Assembly: GCF_010015445.1 (NCBI RefSeq)
Contig: NC_053126.1
Coordinates: forward strand, 18,515,669-18,579,668
Source: Perca fluviatilis
Taxonomy: Eukaryota > Chordata > Actinopteri > Perciformes > Percidae
Length of the DNA: 64,000 bases
Direction: 5' to 3'
How positions within the stretch are numbered: position 1 is the stretch's first letter; each line of letters begins with the position of its first letter. Both the position numbers and the translations under genes were made by a program. The notes beneath the pieces were generated by a model. The model was not told the origin of the DNA, searched no databases, and was given only the letters and a program-made list of their open reading frames with translations. Positions 47,932-57,900 of the stretch are shown piece after piece.

Positions 47932-48216
47932 AAGGTAAAGAGGCCACAGCTTGCCCTCTCAAGGATGGGGCAAAATAAAATGTGTAGTTGCTGTAAATCA
48001 CTGAGGTCTGTTTTGAAAAGCCATAGGCGACTGCAATTCTCCTCTTTGTTGTCCCGTTGTTATGCTGCTGTGGCAGCGATAGCTCATTTCACAACTTCAC
48101 CAAGCTATTCACATGAGGCTAGCAAGGCTAACATTGATACAATTCATTTCCAAATAGTCGCTGAGTGTACAACCTTTGCCCCTGCTGAAGTAAGAGCAAT
48201 ACATGTTATCTGTAAC
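47932..48216 (+). repeat. Duplicated block C'
   Basis: 285 bases nearly identical to block C (44633-44920). Both run into TCTGTAAC followed by a GT tract. Here the tract continues into the acceptor of exon I. Confidence 0.9.
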
Positions 48217-48292
48217 GTGTGTGTGTGTGTGTGTGTGTGTCTGTGTGTCTGTGTGTCTGTCTGTGTGTATCTGTGTGTGTGCGCACGCGCAG
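48217..48292 (+). promoter_or_regulatory. srcin1: TG-repeat 3' splice site of exon I
   Basis: The acceptor region of exon I is a (GT)n tract with TCTG interruptions, ending GTGCGCACGCGCAG. A normal polypyrimidine tract is absent and purines (G) fill every second position. Confidence 0.8.
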
Positions 48293-48468
48293 ATGGAGAA
48301 CCAGGATTCGGTGCGAACTCTGTTGAAGCGGACAGAAGCGGAGCTAAACGTGCGTGTGGCCGATGCCTTGAGGAAACAGGAGGATCCTCTACAGAGACAG
48401 CGCCTCCTGGTGGAGGAGGAGAGACTCAAGTACCTCAATGAGGAGGAGCTCATCATCCAGCAGCTCCA
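48293..48468 (+). CDS. srcin1: srcin1 coding exon I, coiled coil
   Basis: Encodes MENQDSVRTLLKRTEAELNV, then ADALRKQEDPLQRQRLLVEE and ERLKYLNEEELIIQQL. It matches the SRCIN1 block NQESVRALLKRTEAEL…EDPLQRQRTLVEEERLRYL. It begins in phase 0 and stops two bases into a codon that with exon J spells His; donor GTCAGT. Confidence 0.94.
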
Positions 48469-49427
48469 GTCAGTAAAAGGATAAGACTTAGTATTAAGCA
48501 ATAATGACCTCTCATTAAATCTTTAGTTTTTATAAATCAATAATAATCCAAATATTAGTTATTAAAAGACGAATATATGCATTGGTATTAATATGAATGA
48601 TTTTTTTGTCTGTGTGTTGAAGATATTAGTTGACAGTTATCTTGTTTAAAATGATCCTACATTACATATTTCATAATTGCTTCAAAAATGACAAAGTTCA
48701 TATCTTTTTTATAATTAGATGACTCACAGGGTGACACAGTGATAGGATGAAATTGCAACTGTAATTAAGCCCGGCATAGAGCAAGATGCTTATTAAGATT
48801 TGAGGTATGAGACGGTCTAGTAACTAATTGAAGTGACTGCAAAACCAGAGCAGAGAGCTACCTTGAGATTTTTATAATCAGATAACTTGCTTCTGTCTCA
48901 TATGTGGAAATGTTCTGCATTAATATGTCCTGGTTCTCTCTGTGAGCGGCACAAGAGTTCCTGAATCTCACTCTGAGCGGCATTTTGATTGCAAACTAAT
49001 TGGCTGTACTGTTAAGATGATCTCTGCTAATCAATGTTGGTTATTCAGCCTGCCTAATGGCCAATTTATTTCAGTTAATTATACATGGAACTTTCATTCA
49101 TTAAATAACTTAAGGCCGATTTATTTGCCGTAAGTCTAAACAGACAAGACACACACTCAATATTAGAGCTGAGCAAACGCACATTTGTACAGATTCTCTG
49201 TACTACTTTTCACCTCAGTTGTTTTAAAACTTCTGAGTACCCGTCCACACTCCTCCAGTTCAGCTGTCCAGAACTGTTGGTCTTGCTGCCAGTTGATTGA
49301 GAGACAGTTGATTGGTGGAAGTTTTTTCCTGAAACTCAAATAGCATAATTCTGAGATAAATATTCAGTAAAATTTAGGTGTAGCAGAGGATTCCCTGGTG
49401 TTCAGCCTTCTGTCTGTTCCATCTCAG
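48469..49427. other. srcin1: srcin1 intron with possible conserved block
   Basis: The stretch 48925-49135 is repeat-free and rich in TAAT/ATTA cores (for example AACTAATTGGC and AATCAATGTTGG), resembling a conserved enhancer. This is inference only. Confidence 0.3.
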
Positions 49428-49558
49428 TGACCTGGAGAAGTCAGTGGAGGAGATCCAGAAGGAGTCGTCTGTCAACCACAAGCTGGTGACAGTGCAGGAG
49501 CTGGAGGAGAAGGCCACTGTTCTGAGAAAGCTGGGAGAAACACTCACAGAACTGAAAA
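49428..49558 (+). CDS. srcin1: srcin1 coding exon J, coiled coil
   Basis: Encodes (H)DLEKSVEEIQKESSVNHKLV, then TVQELEEKATVLRKLGETLT and ELK. It matches SRCIN1 NDLEKSVEKIQRDVSHNHRLV and LKQLGETLTELK. Acceptor CCATCTCAG, donor GTGAGT. Confidence 0.95.
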
Positions 49559-49849
49559 GTGAGTCATACTGGCGCATTTCACATTTTGTGCACAGGCACG
49601 TAACAGAAAACACAGTTTAAAATGCACTCAATGCATAATTACTCACCAAGGCACTTGTTGTCACCTACAGTCATTCTGTCAAACAATTAATCAGTCTCAG
49701 ATTGCTCATTGTTTTAATGAACCCCCTGACCATTTACAGTAGTTCACCGTGCTTTTTATTGATTACCCAAAAAGGCTTTCAAGTGGAATTGATTTGTTTG
49801 AGGGGAACATGGTTGGCTTCCTGTGTTACTCCTCTCCTTTATCCTGCAG

Positions 49850-49997
49850 ATCAGTTCCCAGGCCTGCAGAGTAAGATGCGGGTGGTGCTCAGGGTGGAGG
49901 TGGAGGCCGTCAAATTCCTGAAAGAAGAGCCACACAGGCTTGATGCCCTTTTAAAACGCTGCAAGACTATAACTGACACCCTCGCCACCATGCGCAA
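49850..49997 (+). CDS. srcin1: srcin1 coding exon K
   Basis: Encodes (N)QFPGLQSKMRVVLRVEVEAV, then KFLKEEPHRLDALLKRCKTI and TDTLATMRK. This is a nearly invariant helical block of the SRCIN1/KIAA1217 family. Acceptor TATCCTGCAG, donor GTATGA; ends two bases into a Lys codon. Confidence 0.95.
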
Positions 49998-50659
49998 GTA
50001 TGAACCTGCTCCGACTAAGAGCAACAGTACAGCAGTGCTCTATATGCTAGTTAAGGAAAGCCAATTTGTGTTGAATTAAAGAAGCTAAATAAACTCGTAT
50101 GAACTGTCCTTACATGGACTTGGAGATGGAAAAGTTTTAAGTAATCCTATAAATACTGAGTGCATTTGTGTAATAAATTCTTCCATAGTGATATGTAGTG
50201 AAATATGTCGGGTATTAGCTGACATGACAAAACCTACCCATTTGTAAATCAATTCAAGGAAGGCTTTTTCATTTGTACCTCTGCCAAAGAGATTATGTTT
50301 TCACCCCTCTTTGTTTGTGTGTCAGCAGAACATTATGGATTTTTATAAAATGAGGTGGACAGACAGGCCTTGGACCAAGGAAAATTGATTAGATATTGCT
50401 GTGGAATCAGATCAGAGATTTCCAACAGTAAACAATTATTAGACAGAGCGATGTTTTAAAATCATAATGTATGTAGACAAAAGGTGCCCTGAAGGGTTCA
50501 TTCAAGCAGCTAGTATTAATGTGACCACTTGGCTTTATGGGTGACACCCTAATAAAGGCTCTTTTCAGGCACATGAATACATATTTTTTAATGTTATGGT
50601 GAGTGTGCCTTTAGGCATTCTGTCCTCTATCTTACAGTCATGACACATCTATCTTTCTA

Positions 50660-50999
50660 TCAATTTATTTAAAAAATTTTTTAAATCTTTATTTATCCAG
50701 GTAAGTCGATTGAGAACAACTTCTCATTTGCAACGACGACCTGTTACATTCACACAGTTACACATTCATACCTGGAAGCTGCCCAGTACAACCACAGTCT
50801 GATCTGCTGACCACTGAGCAGCTCCACTGGAGCGGTTGGGGGTTAAGGGCCTTGCTCAAGTGCACCTCAGTGGTGGTAATGAGGGAGGGACAAGCGCTGC
50901 TCTTTCACTTTCCCAACCCAGATTTTATCCTGTCGATCTGAACCGGCAACCTCCCGGTCCCAAGCTCGCTTCTTTAACCTTTAGGCCACCACTGCCCCC
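50660..50999 (-). mobile_element. tRNA-derived SINE of a second family (V-SINE-like)
   Basis: The minus strand begins GGCAGTGGTGGCCTAAAGGTTA (A-box-like), then has a GAGGTTGCCGGTTCAGATCG B-box-like stretch and the CTTGAGCAAGGCCCTTAACC core. It ends TTACCTGGATAAATAAAGAT. The core is the part I associate with V-SINEs. It is unrelated to the SINEs at 786, 5536 and 28860. Confidence 0.7.
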
Positions 51000-51286
51000 A
51001 TTTAATCAGCCTTGTGTCCAAAAAGCACCCACAGTTTAATTAACCTCACTGATCAAAAGAGCTTATCAAATTAATTTTATCCTCTCGTCTTTGTGGGTAA
51101 AAGAGAGAGAATTGGAGAATGATTCAGTATTGGCAGAGGTTTGTACCCTTCACGGTGTTTCGAGCTTTGAAAAAAAGTTTTTGGGCATTCAGCAACACTT
51201 GTTTTTACTTCAGGTGATGGATTATTCATGTTTTTGTTTGTGTTACATTTTAAAAAATTGAGAACTAATCTTCAATGTTTTACCAG

Positions 51287-51593
51287 ACAAGCGAATGATG
51301 GAGTGTGGAAGAAGCAGGAGGACTTCTCTATTCCTTCATCAAAGCACAATGACGACTTGCGAAAGTTTTCAGACTTTGACCTCACCACCAGCCCGCCACT
51401 CACCATCAATGACATTGGGGGAGGCAACAGCCTGTCCAACTGGAGCCCCCACTCCAGCCTCAGCCGTGGCCACGGAAACCTGTCTGGCCCTCACAAGGAC
51501 AATCATCCTCCTGTTCCCCACAAAGGCAAAGCCCTGGAGGAGCTGGAACGCCGTGCTTTAGCTGACAAAGCTTTATCCGTGGAGGTCCGACTG
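51287..51593 (+). CDS. srcin1: srcin1 coding exon L
   Basis: Encodes (K)QANDGVWKKQEDFSIPSSKH, a Ser/His-rich stretch with DFDLTTSPPLTINDIGGGNS, then HPPVPHKGKALEELERRALA and DKALSVEVRL. Mammalian SRCIN1 has RRQVDEGVW at the start and DKAVSVE at the end. PPVPHK fits a class II SH3 ligand (PxxPxK). I set the end at donor GTAGGA (51594). An in-frame alternative GTCCGA donor after GAG at 51584 would drop VRL. Confidence 0.88.
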
Positions 51594-51741
51594 GTAGGAT
51601 TTATTTCTGTTTTCATCTTTTTCTTTCTCTGGTCTCACATAGTCTGCATTACAGATCATATAACATCATAGTTACACCAGTTCTGCAACACCACATGGCT
51701 GTGTGTTATAAAGTGTTTAGATCAGTGTCTGCACTTCACAG

Positions 51742-52003
51742 GCAGCAGAGCGGGACTGGGAGGAGAAGCGGGCCAGTCTGACCCAGTACAGCGCCCAGGA
51801 CATCAACCGGTTGCTGGAAGAGACCCAGGCTGAGTTATTAAAAGCTATTCCAGACCTGGACTTTGCTGCCAAGCAAATCAAGCCCTCCTCTAACACGCCA
51901 TCCTCCCAGATCCCCCAAAGTGGGGTAGGAACCCCAGAGCACCGCGTCAGCAAGCCCCAGCACAAGCTCTCAGGGAAAGATGGAGGATCCAGGCGTGGCT
52001 CTG
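51742..52003 (+). CDS. srcin1: srcin1 coding exon M
   Basis: Encodes AAERDWEEKRASLTQYSAQD, then INRLLEETQAELLKAIPDLD and a Ser/Pro-rich tail ending GGSRRGS. The first 40 residues are almost identical to mammalian SRCIN1. Acceptor CTTCACAG, donor GTGAGA, one base of a codon carried over. Confidence 0.95.
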
Positions 52004-52410
52004 GTGAGATGGAGAGTTCAGGAAAAACAGTCTGCATCATTATCAAGCGAAAACATTGCCTCTTCAAATTGTCATCTTTTTGAGAGCTAAGAAAAGCAGA
52101 TTTGTTTTCAGGGAAAATCATCGTGCATTTTAAAATTATTCCAATTAGTTTTACAAACCCCGCAGGTCAACATGTGTTTGACAAACTGAAATGAAATAGG
52201 AAAAATATCAAAACTGGAGATACAGTATAGATTCTAAGACAGTTAGTTTTATAAATGCAACAAGTTACTCAACATAACATTTAATATTGAGTAAAGCAGG
52301 TTTTACATAATATGTCTGCAATTGCGTCATAGCTTGTCCTAATTTCACTGTAATGCCACTGTCACTGTATGAGTCCTTTCTCAAGATGCCTGAATTACTT
52401 CCTTTTCCAG

Positions 52411-52550
52411 ATGAGTTGACAGTGCCGCGGTATCGCACAGAGAAACCCTCCAAGTCTCCTCCTCCTCCACCACCTAGACGCAGTTTCCCGTCTTCTCCAG
52501 GCATAACCAGCCGCAGCGGAGAGCCCCTCATTCCTGGGAAAAGTATAAAG
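52411..52550 (+). CDS. srcin1: srcin1 coding exon N, proline-rich SH3 ligand
   Basis: Encodes DELTVPRYRTEKPSKSPPPP, then PPRRSFPSSPGITSRSGEPL and IPGKSIK. The KSPPPPPPRRSFPSS block is the C-terminal proline-rich segment of p140Cap reported to bind the Src SH3 domain. Acceptor CCTTTTCCAG, donor GTAAGA, phase 0. Confidence 0.95.
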
Positions 52551-52847
52551 GTAAGACAGAGATAATTCACAAAATACATTTGTAATATGAATGTGCATCA
52601 CATAAAGTAAGGATTGTGCCATTAAATAAATTAATTGTCAAATAGGTGTTTTAATTTCATAGGGATGTTCCTCAAATGTAAATATCAACACATTAGTTTT
52701 CCCACTTAGAAAGAAGGTTATCGGTGCTAATCTATTGTTTTGTAGACCTAAACAATATTCTTGTGAGATCAAAACATGTTAAAGCTGCAAGCGTCGGAGA
52801 CTGGCTTCAGATGTGTTAAAAGCCTTTTTGTGTATTTGCGATTGTAG

Positions 52848-53000
52848 AAGTCTGAATCTGAAGAGACTGAAGGTCAGAAGCCCCATGTAAAACTGAGGAG
52901 GACCCTGTCTGAAAACCCCCGTCCTGCGTCTACACCCCCCACACTTGCCTCTGGGGACAAGGAGGAAGGAGAGGAGGAGAGAATTGCTGCCGAATTGGAG
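52848..53000 (+). CDS. srcin1: srcin1 coding exon O
   Basis: Encodes KSESEETEGQKPHVKLRRTL, then SENPRPASTPPTLASGDKEE and GEEERIAAELE. It parallels mammalian KKAESEELEVQKPQVKLRR, RPASTPP and DRIIAELE. In the mammalian protein the next residues are SGGGS, corresponding here to exon R, so exons P and Q are additional. Phase 0 at both ends, donor GTAAAC. Confidence 0.93.
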
Positions 53001-53432
53001 GTAAACTGAAACATGGGATGTGTATTATGTTGATCATATACTTAATAGGCTGTTGTTCAATGGCTTAGAAAACTGCTCTCTTTTTATTATTTATGTTACT
53101 TCCACAATCTGTTACTGGCTTTTGCATGCACACATACTCACAAGCAGACATGCTCACCATCATTACCACATGTTCAAGCAGCAGGTGCCATATGTCCCCC
53201 TGCCCCTGGCACTGGGAGAGCCCAAAGATCACATACTGCTCAGTCACACACATCATCACCCAGGGCTCACAGATCACAACCCGGCAGATGGACCCTGATG
53301 GCTTTTTGGACTGTGTTTGAGATGGCTTGCCGGAAATTTGATGGAACACAATCATTTTTGATTATTCAGTGGCTGTTGTGTTTTTATTCTACATTTTATG
53401 ACAGCTTTTGAACCTGCCTTTCCCCTCTCCAG

Positions 53433-53561
53433 CTGTTTGAGAGAGCCCCGCTCAGGCTCGCTCTTCCCTCTCCCCTTTCCCTGCCTGTTAGCCCTCGCAG
53501 CAGGAAAAGTGTACCCCCCAGCAGACTGGACCTGTGGCCTTCTGAGGCCTCAGGCACCGAG
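53433..53561 (+). CDS. srcin1: srcin1 coding exon P, extra in-frame exon
   Basis: 129 bases between CCCCTCTCCAG and GTAACT encode LFERAPLRLALPSPLSLPVS and PRSRKSVPPSRLDLWPSEAS, ending GTE. It is phase 0 on both sides and has no stop. I do not recall this segment in mammalian SRCIN1, so it may be alternative or lineage-specific. The product is Ser/Pro/Leu-rich without a named domain. Confidence 0.6.
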
Positions 53562-54992
53562 GTAACTCTGAGTGCTGTGGATTGCTGCCCTCTTAAGCCT
53601 TTTTTCACCCCTCCGCCACTTACAGAAACCACCAGCTACTGCTCAGCCTCCAGCCACATCCACTTCTCCTATCTCTTCAAGCAGAAATTAACACAAAGTC
53701 TTCCTTCTGCAGATAATATTTCTCACCAATTATAAATGTGTGTGCATGCTGTGTTTGAGGAAAGTCTTATTTACATACAAGCCTGTCGGTATTACATTTT
53801 TGCAGTTTACTAATTGCATTATGTATCTTAAACTGGTGTGGAGACTAGATAACCATGTATAACCACCATATACGGAATGTAATTATTTTATATTGTGATC
53901 ATTTGTACACACACAACAAAGTTAAACTTGCATTAATTATTTTTTGGCCACTCGGGGCCAAGAAAAACATTAAAACCTGCTGTCATACAAACGTCACCAT
54001 ATCACTGGCTTATAAAGTTAACAGACAGTTGCATACACATCCAGCAGACAAGCAGACAATTATCATTCATTTGAGAGTTATGTTTCTCACCACTTCATGA
54101 ATGTAAGATCTATATTCCCTCTGGTTTGATCTTCCCGAAGAAAGTATCCGCTGCTCAACTTTCTTTATTAGCTAATTGCTAATTTTGTCTGTCTGTTGAT
54201 GTGCAGGTAGCGTGTACAGAGTTTTTTGTTTTTTTCTGGAAATTTAGCTGCCTATGTTGATGACAGTTTGGAGCTTCAACCATAAAGCAATTGTGCTGTA
54301 AAGCCAAAACAATTAGCTAAATATGCTAAGATAGTTGTTATGGCTAGAATACTTTTTATACTTTTTACTTAGTAATTTTTCTGTGAAGTTTAACATCTTT
54401 CTTCATCTTCTTTATTTGATGTAATGTGAAAATTGAGAATATTGATTAATGCAGGTTTATCTTTGCACAAAATAAAAAATAAAAATAAAAACATTTTATT
54501 TAGTAACAATGCACACTTTGCCTCAGAAAGCATCCTTGGCACATTAATGCACTTTGGACACAAACTTAATGCACATTTAGTTTCTTTGTATAGAATGCAT
54601 CATTCCTTCACAACCACACGAGGACATTCTGTGTGAGTGTTCTGCTGTGGGTTTACAGTTGATGTGGTGTGTTTTTGTGTGTGTGTGAGAGTGAGTTAGT
54701 GTGTGTGACCAGCAGTAAAAACTTGTGTCAAACAGCTGTCCAGCTGTGCCTTACTGGACTCCTCTAGACTTGAGGGAGAGCTGCATGGGGCAGACCAAAC
54801 AGGCAGCACATCAGTTGCAACAGTAAGCAGCATGCATGTTTACACACTGATACTTATGTTAAGAGGAAGTGTTCTTTCTTTTGGTTGTCAGAATCTGCAG
54901 TGATCACAAACGGAAAGTTCTTGGATTGTCCTGAAGCTAAGAGCAGTTCATTGTGTTTAAATTTAAACCGCAAGTTCTTTACTTATTTATAG
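53562..54992. other. srcin1: srcin1 intron between exons P and Q
   Basis: AT-rich; no repeat or further coding block recognised. Confidence 0.5.
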
Positions 54993-55919
54993 GGAAGGCG
55001 CTTGTCTCCTGTTCCCCACATCGTGTTGACAGAGTGTTTGCCAGCTTCACCGACTGCCTCAGAGGATCCTGTCAGAGATTCAGCAAATGACCCTGTAGAA
55101 GAGAGTCCATCCCGAGATTGGACTGGTCACCACACCGTCTACCAGACTAAATTTTCAAAAGAAAGGGATTCATTTGGAAGCCCTCCTCAGCAAGAGCAGC
55201 ATTGTTTTAAGGATGATATAGAGTTAAAACAGGAAGTTGCTCTGCTGTTGACAGAGCTGGAGGTGAGGGTGGTGTCTCCCGTTGAGGCTCGGGAGCTCTG
55301 CAGGACTATCGGAGAAGCTCTGCAGATCCTGATTATCTCACCACAGACTAGTGAAGTCCCTGAGGTCCAGCTGACTGGCCGGCCTCTCCTAGTGCTACTC
55401 CGAGAGGAAAAAACTGTCAGGGATGCCTACAGGCTGCTGTATTCCCTTTTGGAGTCATCCAAGCCAGTGCCCAAACCCAGAATAAAATCCTCCCTCTACT
55501 CGGGCCAGCAGAGCTTTCTGGTGGAGGCTCTGAGGAGAGGGATAGAGTCAGGGGATCGAGTGCTAACACTTAAGCACAACACTGAAATTAAGATTCCTGA
55601 AGTACAGCAGAAATCAATAAACATTACTCCTAAATCCAGTGGGTCATGTAGCTCTATGGACAGTCTATCCAGCCAGAGCCAAAGAAAAACAAAAGCTATC
55701 CGATGCAGCACCTACAGGAGGCTGGACAGCTTGGAGGAGACTATTCGTGAGCTGGAAAACACCTTGATAGAGATCTGTGGCCATCCAACTGCGGAGCAGC
55801 TCTACACTGAGACAATCACCAAAAGCACTCCTGTACAGATGAGAGGCAGTCCGACCTCAGAGACCAAGAAGCCACCGGTTCCACCCAAGCCATCCTCTTT
55901 CAGCCCAGCATTGATCCAG
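54993..55919 (+). CDS. srcin1: srcin1 coding exon Q, SKT-like large exon (927 nt)
   Basis: A 309-codon exon begins GRRLSPVPHIVLTECLPASP. It includes DDIELKQEVALLLTELEVRV, RPLLVLLREEKTVRDAYRLL, QSFLVEALRRGIESGDRVLT, then STYRRLDSLEETIRELENTL and TKKPPVPPKPSSF. The last-but-one block closely resembles the NTYRTLDSLEQTIKQLENT segment near the C terminus of KIAA1217/SKT. The AYRLL and LVEALRRGI blocks match neighbouring KIAA1217 segments in the same order. KKPPVPPKP is a class II SH3 ligand. Phase 0 on both ends; acceptor TTATTTATAG, weak donor GTTCAT. I do not recall this region in canonical mammalian SRCIN1. Confidence 0.85.
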
Positions 55920-57762
55920 GTTCATTGCTCACACCTGCTGTGCAGATTCCCGCTCTGAAGCAGCATGCTATTTCTTTCTTCACTGCTTCTCTCTGGGTGA
56001 CTGTTGGAACTTCACTTTCAAGCTTCTGATGTCTGCTCCCTGACTAAATCGGCATCTTAATTTGATTTGAAATCGAAAATATGTAGAAGGGGACAGACAA
56101 CAGACTTCCTCTCTACTTGCCTGTTCTGTGGAGCTGCTATCCTGCTGAGCCCTGAGTTGTTAATTGTGTCTTTATCGATCTGTCCTGGCATCTTTTTTCT
56201 GTCTGTAAATCTAGCCAATTTCACCTTTTGTTACACCAAACAGGCAATAAAAACAAATGCATAGATGATAAAAATATCTTAAATTTCTTTTTTCTCCTCT
56301 TTACTCGTCAGCTCTATCTTCTCATCTTTGTTCTGTCTTGAAATCTACTCTCTTTCCCTCAGAAATAGTTTTAAAAACAATTATGATGTGTCAATGTACA
56401 TCAGCTGTTGTGCTGTATTTAAACAAAATTTTTTTTTTATTTTTTTTTTTTTTTTTTAAAAAAGTATTAAAAAAAAGGTGTGACTTTGGTGAATTTGTTT
56501 CCAGAACATAGAAAGACAAATAATGGGTGATTACTTTAATGTAAAAACATTATTTAAAAATAAATGAAAATATAGAGCGAAAAAGTCAAGCTAGAAAATT
56601 GGGAGCAACTTGTATGAGGACAGAAATCCATCTCTTATGCCAAAACCAAATATCACTTCTACCACGTTAATATCTAATGACCACATGTGAACACTGGTAG
56701 TTTCTTTCACCTCCAGTTGACCGTAACACAACAAAAGATGTGTGATAATCAAAAGACTCATTTGGTTCCTGTGTCAGCTGCCACTTCAGTGAGATGTCTT
56801 GACAGCTTGCGTAGTATTGCTTGTTGCTCTGAATGTAGCTTCCCACTCAGGGCATGGCTGCAATAATTGACAGTTGCACTGTCGTGGTGAGTGTCAGCCC
56901 TCTGATCTAGAGCCAGGGAGCATTCCCGCAGGCATGGCTGAGGATTACAGTGTCTTTACACATTATTTCATCACTCCAACTTCAACGACGTTCAACATTT
57001 CAAAATTGATCCTTCTTCCTACTCGTGTCGAATGTTGTGTACTCACCGAATTCACACAGACCAAGTGATCTCCTTTAATTCCCCATTACACTTGAGTTTT
57101 TAATAAGCACATTAAATAAAACATTAAATATACTGTATATTTTATGTCTGAATTTAAAAAATGCAGCATCGCATCAAGAGAAGAATGGGCTCAAAAGGAA
57201 GACAAACAGGTTTCTTTGCCTTGAATTACCGCAGCAGAGAAAGATTGGCAGTTTGACACTACTGCAGTTAATCTTTTATTAGTTTTCCTTTCAGCTAATG
57301 TCTCTGTGTGCAGAAGATGCACAGTTGGATGGCTATTTGACTACATGTGTATTTGGTTTTGTGCGTATTAGAAACAGTTGACAGAGTAATTTAGCAGGAA
57401 AGATCATTAAGCACATGGCCTTGTGGATCCTGCGGTGAGGCTAGGCTACGCAACGTCAGTTTAACGCTGCGATTTTATATTCTCGTCTTTGTTATTTTCT
57501 ACTGATGGATTATGAAACTCTGTGAACTGGATTGATCAATTGTATCAGCTACTGTACAAGCTCTGATCTTAAAAACCTCATTGGTTTCAGGAGAGCGACT
57601 TGCTTGCTGGGACCAAACTCTGTACTCTGAGTTAATGTGTGTCTGATGTGTGTGTGTGTCTGATGTGTAAACTAAATGCACTGAAGAGAAATAAAATGTA
57701 TGAGCATGTACTGTGTGTCCAAGGTCTGATTCACACGTCTCTTGTCTTTTCTCTCCTTTCAG
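55920..57762. other. srcin1: srcin1 intron Q-R, with a possible alternative 3' end
   Basis: Reading on from exon Q gives 12 more residues and a TGA at 55956-55958, with AATAAA at 56246-56251. The rest is AT-rich, with long T runs near 56428-56457, and no repeat was named. Confidence 0.5.
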
Positions 57763-57900
57763 GGAGGGAATAGTTCAAGTGTTGGTAAGGTCCTCCACTC
57801 CTCAGCTGCCTCCAAGTTAAAGCACCTGCAGCAGAACAGCACAGACAAGACTAAAAGTGGCAGAAGAGAGGACTTCCCGAAGATCCAGGGCCAGCACCAG
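57763..57900 (+). CDS. srcin1: srcin1 coding exon R, start of the C-terminal tail
   Basis: Encodes GGNSSSVGKVLHSSAASKLK, then HLQQNSTDKTKSGRREDFPK and IQGQHQ. It parallels mammalian SGGGSVPPMKVVTPGASRLK…SPDKSKHGKQRAEYMRIQAQQQ. Acceptor CTCTCCTTTCAG, donor GTATTA, phase 0 both sides. The final tail (mammalian ATKPSKEMSGS…NSSISF) was not found with confidence in the window. Confidence 0.85.
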
